From positions 124,001-188,000 of the forward strand of contig NW_023501049.1 of assembly GCF_014066305.1 (NCBI RefSeq): a stretch of 64,000 nucleotides of DNA, in the 5' to 3' direction. A program made the translations under genes and the position numbers. The notes under the pieces were generated by a model. That model did no database searches. It worked only from the letters and a program-made list of their open reading frames with translations, and was not told where the DNA came from. Positions within the stretch are counted from its first letter, which is position 1; every line of letters starts with the position of its first letter. The DNA is from Letharia columbiana (Eukaryota > Ascomycota > Lecanoromycetes > Lecanorales > Parmeliaceae). This document shows, piece by piece, positions 48,809 through 60,021 of the stretch.

Positions 48809-49357
48809 ATGTCTCCCTCAGCACCCATCACCAAGCTTCCAGCAGAGCTCCTTCAAGCCATCGCTGACAACCTTGATATTGAAGAGTACATGGTCCTGAG
48901 AAGATCTTATACCCAGGTCTGGCAATCTCTCAAACCTCCCGCCCTTTCCAATCTCCTCAAACTCGAATTCTCCGCCTTCGCTATTGAGCACAAAGTCTTA
49001 GCCTGCCACATTTGCTGCCGACTGCGTCCGCTCTGCAAGTTCGCCGATGATATTGTACACCGAGGCATGCTCAAGCGTAGCAGACCTGAGAGGTTTTGCA
49101 TTGACTGTGGGATCGGCAGCGGGTTTGAGGGTTATGGGAGTGATGATTGGGTAGCTACCCTAGATGGCGAGATGCATGCAAGATGTCCATTGTGTAGAGA
49201 TGTGGGAAGCGTGGGCAGACATTGTAAGGTACTTTTCCGAGTTGCCTCTTCCTGTTCGAGACTGCTTTTTGAGTCGCGAGACATATTGGAGGAACAAAAA
49301 ACCCATTGTACACCCATGCTACTCCCCAAAAGTGTCTTATTATTACTCAAATCTTGA
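48809..49357 (+). CDS. F-box-like Cys-rich protein 1
   Basis: First of a tand set of three related proteins. It opens with an F-box-like helix ITKLPAELLQAIADNLDIEE, then a Cys pair motif CHICCRLRPLCKF and FCIDCG about 35 residues later, and CPLC, which looks like a small zinc-binding module. Unspliced it is 182 aa. At 49224-49229 there is GTAAGG and at 49229 GTACTT, and an acceptor CTAG at 49393 with a CTGAC branch, so the true 3' end may be a second exon ending near 49460 rather than the stop at 49357. SCF adaptor function is inferred only from the short F-box-like start. I recognise the type as common in Dothideomycete genomes but not an individual function. Confidence 0.6.
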   Translation: MSPSAPITKLPAELLQAIADNLDIEEYMVLRRSYTQVWQSLKPPALSNLLKLEFSAFAIEHKVLACHICCRLRPLCKFADDIVHRGMLKRSRPERFCIDCGIGSGFEGYGSDDWVATLDGEMHARCPLCRDVGSVGRHCKVLFRVASSCSRLLFESRDILEEQKTHCTPMLLPKSVLLLLKS

Positions 49358-50217
49358 TCAATGAGTGGGAATGCTGACTCCGAAATGTGCTAGGGAGGTG
49401 GGAATCAGGAGAGGGTTGCTGTGGGAGACCTCCGTCATCTATACCAAGGATAGACTGCCAAGTCTTTCGTATCTAGAACCTGCGGTGGAGTGAGATTCGC
49501 GGTGGCAGAAGTGAATGCTTTGCAGATTCTCCTCTTTTCTAGCAATGACGAAAATCAAAAATGTCCACCTCTCGACTCAGATCTTCATTCAGAAGAACAC
49601 AACAGTTGGGTCTTTGCAAAATTCTGCCAAACACTGCCGCGGGTTCTACCTTCCAATCGTCCCAAAGCAGACTCGCCTTCCACCAGGTAAGTCCATCACC
49701 GCTCTACACTCTCCTTCAAGCTGACCCTTCACAGAATGCAAAGTCTGACAGCATAGGGTTTGAGGCATCAAAAGGAGGGTCAATGACTACGATCAAGCTA
49801 GGAGATCGGCATGGGTGAACCTGGAGAAGGCCATGAAGTTGGACAAGAGCTAGGTGCTAGCGGCTGGTCTTTAAATGCCATATCGGACGTGATATCAGAT
49901 GCGAGCTCACAGGAAGTAGCTTTGGCGAGTTGGTAGATGAAGTTGCCTATGCACTTCAGTCTATGAGTCTCCTCAACACTCGCTACTTCGATGGAGACCC
50001 CCCACTAACACGGTGGTTGTGGACTATATCCGACGACGTCCGCATCCAGTTCCAGCACACCTTAATGAAGGCCGTCTCTGGGGAACAAGCCGCTGCTAGC
50101 TTTGGACCCGCTTTGGAGCCTCCATATGTCCTGCCAGATGACGAGCTCATGACTGAGTTTGATACCCAAATGGAGACGGCAGATGTCAGGGACTGGTTCA
50201 AGAATGAGGTGTGGTGA
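49358..50217 (+). other. Coding-like pieces between F-box-like genes, structure unresolved
   Basis: An ATG near 49547 opens MTKIKNVHLSTQIFIQKNTT, followed by a good donor (GTAAGT at 49688). Downstream, frame 0 has VNDYDQARRSAWVNLEKAMK up to a stop at 49857-49859, and frame 1 from 49861 to 50217 has CELTGSSFGELVDEVAYALQ and RWLWTISDDVRIQFQHTLMK. I could not connect these by one convincing set of introns. Either an uncharacterised multi-exon gene or a degraded neighbour of the F-box-like cluster. Confidence 0.35.
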
Positions 50218-50325
50218 CTCCTGGGTTCGGACGTGTTACGGGTCAACAAAGCATGCGACCCATCCCCACCTTCAAGAACATCCATTCCAATATCCACGTG
50301 AACAACGCCCCCACAGAATTCCACA

Positions 50326-50703
50326 ATGCCTTCTCCATCACCTCTCATGACCCTTCCAAGGGAGCTGCACCTCTCCATCATCGATCAACTCGACTTCTTT
50401 CCCTCCAGCATGACCCTTCGCCTCGCCAACACCTACTTCTACACTCTCCTCAAACCACTCAATTATCAAGAAATGCTGGCCGTAGAGAAAAGCGACTACG
50501 CTCTATTCCACGATGTGGTCCCGTGCCACGGGTGCAGACGTCTTCGCCCCGGGCACAAGTTCAATGAGTATCAGCGCCATGTGTGCGTTCGAGGTTGCCA
50601 ACACCGCGAGGAGAGGACGTGCATCGAGTGCAACGTTCGGGCGATCTATGACAGTTCAGGTAAGGGTCCTGACGTTTCTACTGGCGAACAGGAAAGTTGC
50701 TGA
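50326..50703 (+). CDS. F-box-like Cys-rich protein 2
   Basis: Second member of the set, 125 aa as read. It opens PLMTLPRELHLSIIDQLDFF, then LRLANTYFYTLLKPLNYQEM, then CHGCRRLRPGHKF and CIECNVRAIYDSSG. The spacing of both Cys pairs matches the neighbours at 48809 and 51073. A GTAAGG at 50660-50665 directly after DSSG could be a splice donor, in which case the last 15 residues given here are intronic and the end is unknown. Shorter than copy 3, so it may be truncated. Confidence 0.55.
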   Translation: MPSPSPLMTLPRELHLSIIDQLDFFPSSMTLRLANTYFYTLLKPLNYQEMLAVEKSDYALFHDVVPCHGCRRLRPGHKFNEYQRHVCVRGCQHREERTCIECNVRAIYDSSGKGPDVSTGEQESC

Positions 50704-51072
50704 GGGTAGCAGGCAAGGAGGGAGGCGGTGGCGGAGGAGGCTTGTTTCAGTGAAGCATGGGAAGGGGCAGCCATTGGCCTAGGGCGAAGGAAAGCGTTTT
50801 TTATTGCGACTGTATCCACCAATGTGGCCATCAGCAGTGCCCGTAGAAAGCTCTGCCAAAGCCCCAATTCTGTCTTGCCTACACCTTTTCTCCTCTACAG
50901 TGCACTCATTCTCATCACTAATTGACAACACGCATCACCCTTTGATATGCACAGGTCCTACACACAGCAGCAACGTCATTAGCAAAAACTCTCTATCGCA
51001 AACCCCACTAACGATATCAACGCCATCTCCTCCACCCCAAGACCACCCTTCCGCAAGCACAGCAAGGTAACC
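50704..51072. other. Spacer between F-box-like genes 2 and 3
   Basis: No separate gene seen. It may contain the true 3' exon of copy 2. Confidence 0.4.
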
Positions 51073-51645
51073 ATGCCCTCTCTCACGCAGCTCCCCCCAG
51101 AGCTGCACATACAGATCATCAAAAATCTGAAACTGTTCCCCGCCACCATGCTCCTGCGACTCACAAACAAGTACTTCTACAACCTCATCCACCCCGTCAG
51201 CAACGATAAGATGGGCCTCTTGGAATACAAAGCCTACAGCGACGCCCACAAGTTCCGCTACTGCGAGGATTGCCACCGTCTACGCCCGGGCCAGAAATTC
51301 ATGCCAAGCGACCTCTTCCCGACAGTTTTTGAGCCGAGGATCTGCATCGATTGCGGTATGCATAATAAGAGCTATGTCTACCCTCGCGGATTGGTGTTTG
51401 AATCGAAACGGCAAGTTGGAGTGATGTGTGAGGATTGTCCAGAGCTGCCCAAAGGCAGCCTGGCCCGCCTTGAAGATCTCTGTCAGGAGTGCTGGACGAA
51501 AGTTGGAGCGGCGGCATGGGACTTTCCCGTTGTGGAAGAAAGGCCTAAGCGAGGAGGAGGTTCTAAGTCATCAAGCGAAACTGTTTCAGGGTACGGAGAG
51601 GTTGCATCATCAGGCTTGCTGCAGGAAATGTTGGAGACGATTTGA
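51073..51645 (+). CDS. F-box-like Cys-rich protein 3
   Basis: Third and most complete member, 190 aa. F-box-like start LTQLPPELHIQIIKNLKLFP, then LRLTNKYFYNLIHPVSNDKM, the zinc-like module CEDCHRLRPGQKF ... CIDCGMHNKSY, and a further pair of Cys pairs (CEDC, CQEC). The alignment with copy 2 extends from the first Met through the second Cys pair, which shows tandem duplication. No LRR or other substrate-binding domain follows. Function unknown; ubiquitin-ligase adaptor is a guess from the F-box-like segment. Confidence 0.65.
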   Translation: MPSLTQLPPELHIQIIKNLKLFPATMLLRLTNKYFYNLIHPVSNDKMGLLEYKAYSDAHKFRYCEDCHRLRPGQKFMPSDLFPTVFEPRICIDCGMHNKSYVYPRGLVFESKRQVGVMCEDCPELPKGSLARLEDLCQECWTKVGAAAWDFPVVEERPKRGGGSKSSSETVSGYGEVASSGLLQEMLETI

Positions 51646-51969
51646 GGGTTGCGAGTTGCTGATGCAGGGGCTGCATTCAAAGAGGGGAAAGGGAGAGGGG
51701 AGCTGATGGGCATATCGTCGAGGGGATTCTGCATGCGCGGGAACGTCGAGCAATGAAACATACCTTAAGTTACAAAGGCCTCCGAGTATCTTCCCAGCAG
51801 ACTTCATTCAATTGAGAAATAGTGTCACTGTTATGGCACCGCGTAAGTGTGTAGCGTTCTGGCATCAACCAGTCACCTTGCTTCACGAGAGAATGCTGAG
51901 TTCGCGCCCAATGACCTGGAGTGAGGATCGATGGCCTGGATAATCGAACTGAAAGCATAGGACTGTGGA
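51646..51969. other. Intergenic, convergent 3' ends
   Basis: Between F-box-like gene 3 and the end of EFM3. Nothing recognised. Confidence 0.45.
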
Positions 51970-53329
51970 TTACAGCGCAAAAGGGTCCTTTGTTGGCCCT
52001 TCTTTCGTAACCAACAATATCTTGATGGCGGTGGTTGTAGGAACAAAGAACCCCATCTGATTTTCTTTCTCGGGCATAGGTACACTGAGTTGCTCAAGCG
52101 TGAAGCCATTCAGGTCTGTTGCCTGGTCAGAGCTTTGAGATCAGGACGGAGGCATCAAGTTCCCTCTACTTACCACATGCTGTCGTGAACGCGTCAAAGG
52201 TTTGCTCATTTCGAACTGTGGCGGAGATCAAAGTCCTGATGTTGGAGTATAGTTCGAAGATGTCTCTCATAGTCGCGATCAATGAAGGAATGGATTTGAG
52301 GTCATATGTCTAGACGCTAAGTCAGCCTTCCGTGTTCATTGAGGGATAGGCATCCATTGCCGACGGCAAGCTAGGAGTGTTATAATATAGAGTCAAGACT
52401 CGGGCAAAGGGCCTGATGACCCTAATTTCGTGGAAGTGAGATTACTCACCACATCAGCTCCGAGGACCAGATCGTAGGAGCGTTTCTCCTCGCGACAATC
52501 GGCAACTCCACCGATGAGAGCGTGACCCCATTGCAGGACAGCTGTCTGGATTAATTCTTTACCTTCTAATTCATTCAAGTGTATGTTCGACTTGAGATCG
52601 CTAATGACCTCTTGACTACCATCCGTAGCCAGTACACGCTGAGCGCCAAGATGTTTCGCGCAGAGAATAGACAGGAAGCCTGTACCAGAGCCAAGCTCAA
52701 GAATATCTTTGCCGGTGACAAGATGGTTTCCTTCTGAAGAAGACAGATAGGCTGCTAGAAAAAGTGCTGCTTCCCAGGTACGGAAGCCGGTCGTTCCAGA
52801 AGAAGCCAGTAACGATGGAGCTTCCAGCAGGGTGACTTGAGCAGCATTTAGGCCACGAATGGGCATTGTATAAGTCACGTAGCTCTTCTGCTGTGCTGCT
52901 GCGCTTGCGGATGGCAAAGGCTGGCCCATGTACCGAGCTAGACATCCCGATATATCATCTGAGATCTCCTGCTCGCGACAAGGTAGAAAGATTTAGTGAC
53001 AAGCCATTAGAAAATCTTCAAAAAGGAGAAGAAACGAGGACAATGCTGAGCAAAGAATGAGTTCAAATGAGGAGAAGGAGAAAGCCTACATCTTCCTCCG
53101 GATCCTCCACTGCGTCCTCTAGGGCTTTCACAACTCTTTTGAGGACACGAAATTTGTAACGCTCAGGCGGTGCATAGGCAATTCCGGACTCATCAAACAG
53201 ATCATTGTAAATCTGGGCCTGAGTCTCTGGCAATATGAGAGACTCTCTGAGAGGAAGCGTAAGTTCTTCCGGGTCAATAAGCTGCAGATACTGCCTCTTG
53301 AGGAGCTCCACGGGTGCAATGTCGTCCAT
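51970..53329 (-). CDS. EFM3: EFM3/FAM86-type protein-lysine methyltransferase
   Basis: SAM-dependent methyltransferase of the FAM86 group, which trimethylates a lysine of elongation factor 2; cytosolic. Four exons: 53329-53090, 52968-52450, 52309-52174 and 52115-51970 (introns 121, 140 and 58 bp) give 346 aa. The N-terminal FAM86 helix region comes first (APVELLKRQYLQLIDPEELT). The Rossmann core has TTGFRTWEAALFLAAYL, motif I KDILELGSGTGFLSILCAKH at about 163-182, and VLATDGSQEV. The post-motif VLGADV is joined by splicing to TYDLKSIPSLIATM. The frame without splicing ends early and is wrong. Divergent from eS24 across 293 bp, pairing two translation genes. Confidence 0.87.
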
Positions 53330-53622
53330 TCTTAAGAGTACCGGCCCACGCTATTCAGACATCATCATTTCCAGGTCACTTACAGGTCCAACATAAAAGA
53401 TCATGCTGAGCATACAATAATGCCAAGATATGTTGCGTTAGTACCAAAGAGGCTAGCTTCCAGCTAAGCGACACCTTATCGTGCACACACGCAACTCCCA
53501 GATGGATCTGCTCGACTTTGCTCGACCATCGAGGATCCAGTAACACACTCTCTCCGTCAGTTGCCGCATGTACATCTACGATACCCAGAGTCGGTGCTAA
53601 TGAAATGATACAGCTAGCAAAC
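53330..53622. promoter_or_regulatory. Bidirectional EFM3/eS24 promoter region
   Basis: 293 bp between divergent starts of EFM3 and ribosomal protein eS24. No motif claimed. Confidence 0.45.
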
Positions 53623-54227
53623 ATGGCAGACCGAGAGCAGCCCGTAACGCTGCGCACGCGCAAATTCATCCGCAACGCCCTCCTCGGTCGAAAGCAGATG
53701 GTCGTGTGGGTGCCCCTACCTCGCAGCGGCAACCTAGCTCCCTCTGACCCCTCCCTCACATCTACGATGGGCTGGAAGTCTGATCTCTTCCTTCTACAGT
53801 GACGTCCTCCACCCGAACCGCGCCAACGTCTCCAAAGACGAACTCCGCCAGAAACTCGCCGAGCTCTACAAAGCCAACAAGGACCAAGTGTCCTGCTTCG
53901 GTTTCCGCACACAGTACGGTGGAGGGAAATCGACCGGGTTCGCTCTGATATACGACAGCCATGAGGTGATGAAGAAGTTCGAGCCGCATTATCGGTTGGT
54001 CAGGTACGGGGCGGCTTCGAAAATTGAGAAGGCTAGTAGGCAACAGCGTACGTACTATCTTTCCTACATGGTGAGACGGGAGGCTACGTTTGGGCACGGG
54101 GCATAGCGGTGGGGATCTTGTGCTGACTTTGCGGGGATGGATAGGCAAGCAACGCAAGAACCGAGCCAAGACTGTACGGGGGACGGCCAAAGGGAAGGCG
54201 GCGGCGTCGAAGGATAAGAAGAAGTAA
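53623..54227 (+). CDS. RPS24: 40S ribosomal protein eS24
   Basis: Component of the small ribosomal subunit, 137 aa, normal length. Exons 53623-53705, 53800-54047 and 54145-54227 with introns of 94 and 97 bp (donors GTGGGT and GTACGT). Read through the splices: [60 protein letters not shown] and the basic end [20 protein letters not shown]. The first ATG in this frame in good context is used. No doubt about identity. Confidence 0.96.
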
Positions 54228-54754
54228 AGGATGCTGGATGCGTGCTGGTTCGTGCTTGGTCAGAAGACGAGGGTGGAACATGCTCGTGTGTTCCTACATA
54301 TCATAGTCGCATTCTGTGGCGCATAGGGAATACAAGATCTTCCAGCTTCGAAGTAATGATTCTGCTTGCAAGATTGGTCGAATGACTCCATTAATCTATT
54401 AAAAATCTATCGAAAACACTGACGAAGCCCCTCAAGCGTCTCAAATCCTTTTTTTATTTGCCTGATAATCCAGAACGCCGAAGAAAGAGCTTCCGGTTCA
54501 AAGAGAGGATGATATGGCTGACTGGATTCCGGTCTGCAAGCTCTGCCAGCAAGGGAAGAAGGCCATAGTCGGAGAGGGACCATTCTATCAGCCCGTAGTC
54601 TTTGCATCGACCAATGCTGCGAGCTCTACAAGCTCGGTGAGGATCCAGAAGCTGATTCAGACCATGTAGTAGCAAGATGCACGAGCAACGGTTCTAGTAG
54701 GTCAGCTGCAACCGAGGCGCAGCAAACATGGCAGCATCAAACCGAGGAACTGTC
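54228..54754. other. Intergenic, convergent 3' ends
   Basis: Between eS24 and the Zn2Cys6 gene stop. No gene seen. Confidence 0.45.
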
Positions 54755-56332
54755 TTACTGCTTTCCACCAGGCCTGCGACCATGGCCGTTCGACTTGAGC
54801 ACCTTAGCCGGGTGCTTCCCACCCCCTTCGAAGGAACCGTTGAGCAGATCGTAAGAAGGCGAACGTCGAGGCTGCGGTTGCAGGATTCGAGGACGGCCAT
54901 GTGGGTCGTAAACACTCCCGTTTCTGATCGCCATCCCGGAGTCGAGCGTTCTCTCCGGCACGTGAGAGCCTCTGTGTCCACCATTGCCGTCAAAAGGTGA
55001 ATTCAAGCTCGGGAGCTGGCTGTTGGAGTGCTGATTGGACTGCATCGCCAACGTTGGGCTGGCGGCGTAGCTGCCGACGTTATTCGTCGTTGAGCTGTCT
55101 ATGGAGTGGAAGCCAGAGGTATTTTCGCTAGAAGCACTTGGCGAAGTGTGGGTCATATTGAGAGAGCTGAGCGTCGACATTTCTTGGGTCTCGCTAGGAC
55201 ATGAAGATGAAGTGTTGCTGCCCTGACCTGTGGCGTTGATAGCGTCTTGGGACGCCGAGCTGACTGACCCTTGGCTAGTCCCTGTCTCAAGGTGTTGTTG
55301 GTACAAGGTAGGATCTTCATCGTTCCCCTGGATGGATCCATTGCTGGCGTCGAATGAGGAATGAATACTCATTGGATCGGGAAGCGTCCTGTTGCCACCA
55401 TAAGCTGGCAAATGGGTGACGAGCGGAGACAAACCAGGGAATATCGGGGATCCCTCTGCCGCCACATTTGGGACCGAAGTACCCGTAGATGTCATGTAAG
55501 AGACCGTCGAAGTCTCATATCTCAAAGGATCTTGATCGTAGAGCAGAGTGTGAGAGGTCGGTCTGCCGTTTGAAGGCAATGGATTCCACTGCTGAGCGTA
55601 ATCGAGGGTGGGATAAATTGGCGTAGGTGCTTGTGACATTTGAAGAGACGGTCCTTGAAGGGGCCTCTGCATGTCATACTGACCATTGTAGCTGGTCGGG
55701 TAATTGGTATTGAAAGGAGGGCGCGCTTGTGAAGTCGAGTATGGCGCGCTGGAGATGTCAGCAAGCGCTTCGAGTCCCCTAGAGATTGGCTCACCCTGGG
55801 CCTGTGTAAGGAGTGGGCACGTGCTGGGGGACATGGCTAACGTTGGCAAGAGCGTACTGGCTTGGATCGGTTGTGATCCGGGTCATATAGTTGGCCGGGG
55901 CAGGTGCTGAATGGGGCCATTCCGAGTCACTGGAGACCTGCATTGCGACATCTTCTATATGATGAGAGTTCACCTAACTCATGTATACGTCAACAGAAGG
56001 ACCAGAGTGGTGGACGTTGGTCATCCTTACCCTCAGATAGTGGCAGGAACTTCGCGGCACCCCGGCTGCCTGACAGGCCTCGCAGCCGTTGCCATCCAGG
56101 CGATCACCGGTACATTTGATCTTCCTCTTGCGGCAACGTGCACACTGCATCACATGTCAGCCCTCGTCTGCATCGGATCAGGCTGTATGAGTTGCCTTGA
56201 ACAACGTACGGCTACACTATTTCGCTTCCTCGGCTTCTTGTCCCCTCGTGGAGACCTAGATTCATCACTCTCATTGCCATCAGGGTAAGCTCTTATATTA
56301 CCACGATAGGTAAGCGACCTTGGCTGAGCCAT
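54755..56332 (-). CDS. Zn2Cys6 binuclear-cluster transcription factor
   Basis: Fungal DNA-binding regulator, nuclear, 469 aa. Exons 56332-56210, 56144-56031, 55973-55795 and 55748-54755, with introns of 46-65 bp. The cluster is built by splicing exon 1 (KKPRKRNSVA) to exon 2 (CARCRKRKIKC ... CEACQAAGVPRSSC), giving Cys spacing 2-6-9-2-9 at residues 42-75. The rest is long, Ser/Asn/Pro/Gln-rich and disordered, without the usual fungal middle-homology domain, so it resembles the short single-cluster type. Another in-frame ATG at 56395 would add 21 residues. Targets unknown. A 2.7-kb gene-free region lies upstream, which allows for a long promoter or leader. Confidence 0.85.
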
Positions 56333-59085
56333 AACCTCGTTTGGGTGGCGGTGGGTGCTGAGTCCTCGGGCAATTCCGTGATAAGCACGGGTCATTACCT
56401 TGTGCACTCAACACTGGGCTCAAATTGGACTGAGCGGGCGGTGGTGTCAAGCTTTTGTATTGACGTGGACTCCAAAGTGAGAGGCTCCCAGCCAAGAACA
56501 ATGCCTCTGGGACGGACACCCTCCTAGCCGCGTTCTCCCCACTGCGAAAATGGAGTGTCTAGTAGGAGGCGGTGAAGTGTTAGATCAATGTTAAACGATA
56601 GGGGGATAGAAATTGGGAACGAGGTCTCAATATAAGTAGACTGATGGACATCTAAATTGCAGAGACAAAAACTGCTACAATCACTCTGCTGCACGAGGAC
56701 CAATTCGTTTCCAGATCAACGCACAAGTGAAAAGACCTATCGACTGCTCCTTCTCAGGTAGGATTGAAGTGTCTACAGATAAAAAATAGCGACTTCAGCT
56801 CATCGCCTTACACGCAATTCATCCGGGGTGGGTCCAACTTTAGTGGGCGCTTGCAGCCAGTGACATAATGTCAGTAAGGTACATACAGGAAACGGGATCA
56901 AGCGTCGATTATCTGCAAGATTCAATCGGATCTTAAGGTTCCGGTAGACGCTTCGGCCGCAAAAAAGTGATGAAGTTCGAATATTCTTGATACCACTCTG
57001 CTCGGAGGAATCTAACCTCGGTTGACACCAGAGGAGCTCAGACCACAGCGCGCCAGAGAATAAGAACAGCCATTGCTTGGACGATCTTGATCCTTACTCC
57101 CGAAAACATTATTGTGGATCGGCACGAGTAAGGCAGAGTGAAACTATCCATAGATGGCTGCTGAAGAAGTCGGTAGGATCTCCTTCTCTTACAATAAGCA
57201 TTTGATTGCTCACAGCAGTAGCTCTATTTGTTTTGTGATAGGTCGGCCATAATTTGGGAGGAAGGCCATGTCTGCGGTGACAGTGTGCGTTGTCTGATTG
57301 CCTAAGGGAAATCATTGTTTGATGGTGGTGGTAGGGCTTTCAGGCAAACTGCTTTAATCCGATTTGCCAGTCCCCACCCTGTCCTTCACAGATCATGCCA
57401 AGCAACCACCCAAAATTAATTGAGCACTGCAATGTTCTACTCTAATGTAAGCGAGTCTCACAGTGTGTGAGAAGAGGATGCCGGCCATCGATTTCCCGTG
57501 TCAGAACCAGGCTCTGTCTCGGGCAGCAAACCGAAAACAAGCTTGCTTGCAGCTCCATGTGTTTCGGGTCCGTCTACTGTACCAGATTGGAAAAATTTGT
57601 CTTCCACGCCTCGTGATCTTGCACACTACCTTGTCCATACAGACTCATGTCGGCTCAAAGCCGCTGTAAGCATGTCCACAGAGTGGAGCAGGAATTCCCG
57701 GACTGGAAGCAATGGGTGTCGCTGAGACTAGTGTGCCAAGGTAGGATCAAAGCTGATCCATTCGCTGAACAGGCGGACACAGCGATAGCCTCGCGGCTTC
57801 GTATTGCGTATATGTAGCATGACGAAAAGGGAATTCGAGCCAGCGGAGGTCGCCCGGATTCAGAAAAAACCTCCTGCACCGCTTTTCGACTCGGACCTAC
57901 TGACACGGCTCGTATGCAGCCTTACTACAAGGCATAGGTTTTGAAAGCTCCGCTGTCTGGGTTTTGCTAAGCACACTGTCCGAATTTAGTAAAACGGCAC
58001 AACTATCAAAAATGATTAAATACGAGGTAGACGTTGAAACAGCCGCAACAACAGCATGGCGGGAGGCGTCGTCAACTATGGCCAAAAACCGCTAAGTCTT
58101 CCCTGAAGGCTGTGGGGACCTATTTTGCGATGTAGACATGTGATTTGATTTGATTGGCAGCCGCTGATATTGACCAGCAGGCACTGGGCTAGGAGATTTG
58201 TAGTTGGTTCCACAATGATGAGGACGTGACGGGATCCAACGAATCTTTGATACACCGCACGGATAGCTGCAGAGAAAAGACGCTACCCCCCCGGCGCTGA
58301 GTGCCGTTTCAGGTGTGCTGAAAGGCAGATGGACAGATGGACAAAGCCGGAGGATGCGGTCAGCAGATTTTTGCTTCCTTGTCCTCCAAGATAGAATTCC
58401 AAGATAGCGTTCGGTTGAAGTATGTCTGGTGATGCGGTGAGAGATGCAGGCTTTGATTGATATACGCGTCGTTCCAAGGTACGGATTGCTAAAACCCCTC
58501 GGTGCCGTCACCGCGGTGCCTCAGAACACATCTGCCCAGTCTTTATCTTTCAAAGGCTCATCTTTGAGTCCCTGAACGTACAAACAAACGCCAAGCACTC
58601 GAAAGCCTCTTGACGGAATTCTGCCTCACCACCAGAGCCTGGAGAACTCTGAAAACACCATCGAACGATATCGTAGAGGCAGCTTCAGTGAAAAGCCTGA
58701 GGTTAGCCCATAGGTCTAGCCTCTCCTCATTTAGACGCAACGCTAGAACCCTCGCGTGATACAGAACGACTGGCCACTCGTAAATTTCCTACTAACAACG
58801 ACTCTGACGCAAGAACTTCTGCTTCATAAAGCGTTCAGATTGTAATTATCTACAATCTTGGAATTGAAATGTTTCGTAACAAAGTTTCTGTTACGCAGCA
58901 ATAGAAAGCTTAACACTTCGAGGGATTTTACAGGGGTTGCTAGTTTTCAAGTACTCTATTTTGTCGCCCGCGAGGCGCCATACCCAATCCTTGGCGGCGA
59001 TCGTCCATTATCACAGACGACAGTAATAAATCGGACAACACCTCATTCTTTCAGTAGCCCAGCACCGCCTTGAAAGCTCGCCATC
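56333..59085. other. Long gene-poor interval, 2.75 kb
   Basis: Upstream of both the Zn2Cys6 gene (minus) and the PPIL4-like gene (plus). The longest frame (58092-58511, minus) has no family signal. I searched by eye for a cyclophilin domain that could belong to the PPIL4-like gene and saw none. Confidence 0.5.
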
Positions 59086-60021
59086 ATGTCCGAATTCGAT
59101 GAAAAGCTGCAGGTCCAGGAGACTGGAAGTGGACATGACGTCAAGAATGATGAGAAAATAGAGGAAACGGAGATCTTCGGGGAAGTCGATGAAGAGGCAG
59201 AGGAGGAAGCGCGAGAGAAACTACGCCGCGAGAGGGAAGCTAGAGCGCAAGCTCTGACCTTGGAAATTGTGGGCGATCTACCTTATGCTGAGGTCAAGCC
59301 CCCAGAGAATGTTCTCTTTGTATGCAAGCTCAATCCTGTCACAGAAGGTCAGACCATCGATCCTGCGGCCTCTACGCACGTACCGCTGACAAGCTCTGCT
59401 CAACAGATGAGGATCTAGATACGATCTTCAGCCGCTTCGGTCCAATCGTATCCTGCGAAGTCATTCGAGACAAGCGCACAAAAGACAGCCTGCAATATGC
59501 ATTTATCGAATTCGAGAACCAGAAGGACTGCGAGCAGGCATATTTCAAGATGCAAGGAGTGTTGATTGATGATCACCGCATCCATGTCGACTTCTCACAG
59601 AGTGTATGCAATTTCCAAGCCTCCCCACATGCCTCTTTACTGACCAAATCTATAGGTATCGCGGCTTTCAGACAAATGGAGAACTGCCACAAACTCCAAA
59701 CGAGCGCAACACGGAGGGGGCTTTGGTGGTATCGCTGGTCTCGAGAAGAAGCGACAATTCAGGGCTATAGATCCGAAAAGTGACGAGGACCGCAAACGCT
59801 CTAATGGCTATGGAATGGTCATTGACAAAAATGCAATACGCCATGAACGAGACAAGGAACCCGATCGACGAGACCGGCCGCGCAAACACTCACGAAGTCG
59901 GAGTCCTAGGAGTCACGATCGATACCGAGAACGTGTACCTTCAGGAGATGTTCGGCGAAGAAGAGACAGAAGCAGAGACTACCAACGAGATGACTATGAG
60001 GACCGCAGCAGGAGGCGGTAG
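59086..60021 (+). CDS. cyp6: PPIL4/Cyp6-like RRM protein lacking the cyclophilin domain
   Basis: Nuclear RNA-binding protein matching the C-terminal half of PPIL4/Cyp6 cyclophilins, 274 aa. Exons 59086-59347, 59407-59603 and 59656-60021 (introns 59 and 52 bp). Acidic N-terminus, then [20 protein letters not shown] and [20 protein letters not shown], the conserved lead into the RRM. The RRM follows ([53 protein letters not shown]), and then an Arg/Asp/Ser tail ([19 protein letters not shown]). Family members carry about 165 residues of peptidyl-prolyl isomerase before this; here an ATG in good context starts just before the linker and no such domain is visible in the 2.7 kb upstream. RNA binding is likely kept, isomerase activity absent. 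Confidence 0.85.

Noticed and set aside
58092..58511. 139-codon minus-strand ORF
   Set aside because: No ATG-supported start context, no family signal, low-order composition; considered as a missing cyclophilin for the PPIL4-like gene and found not to match.
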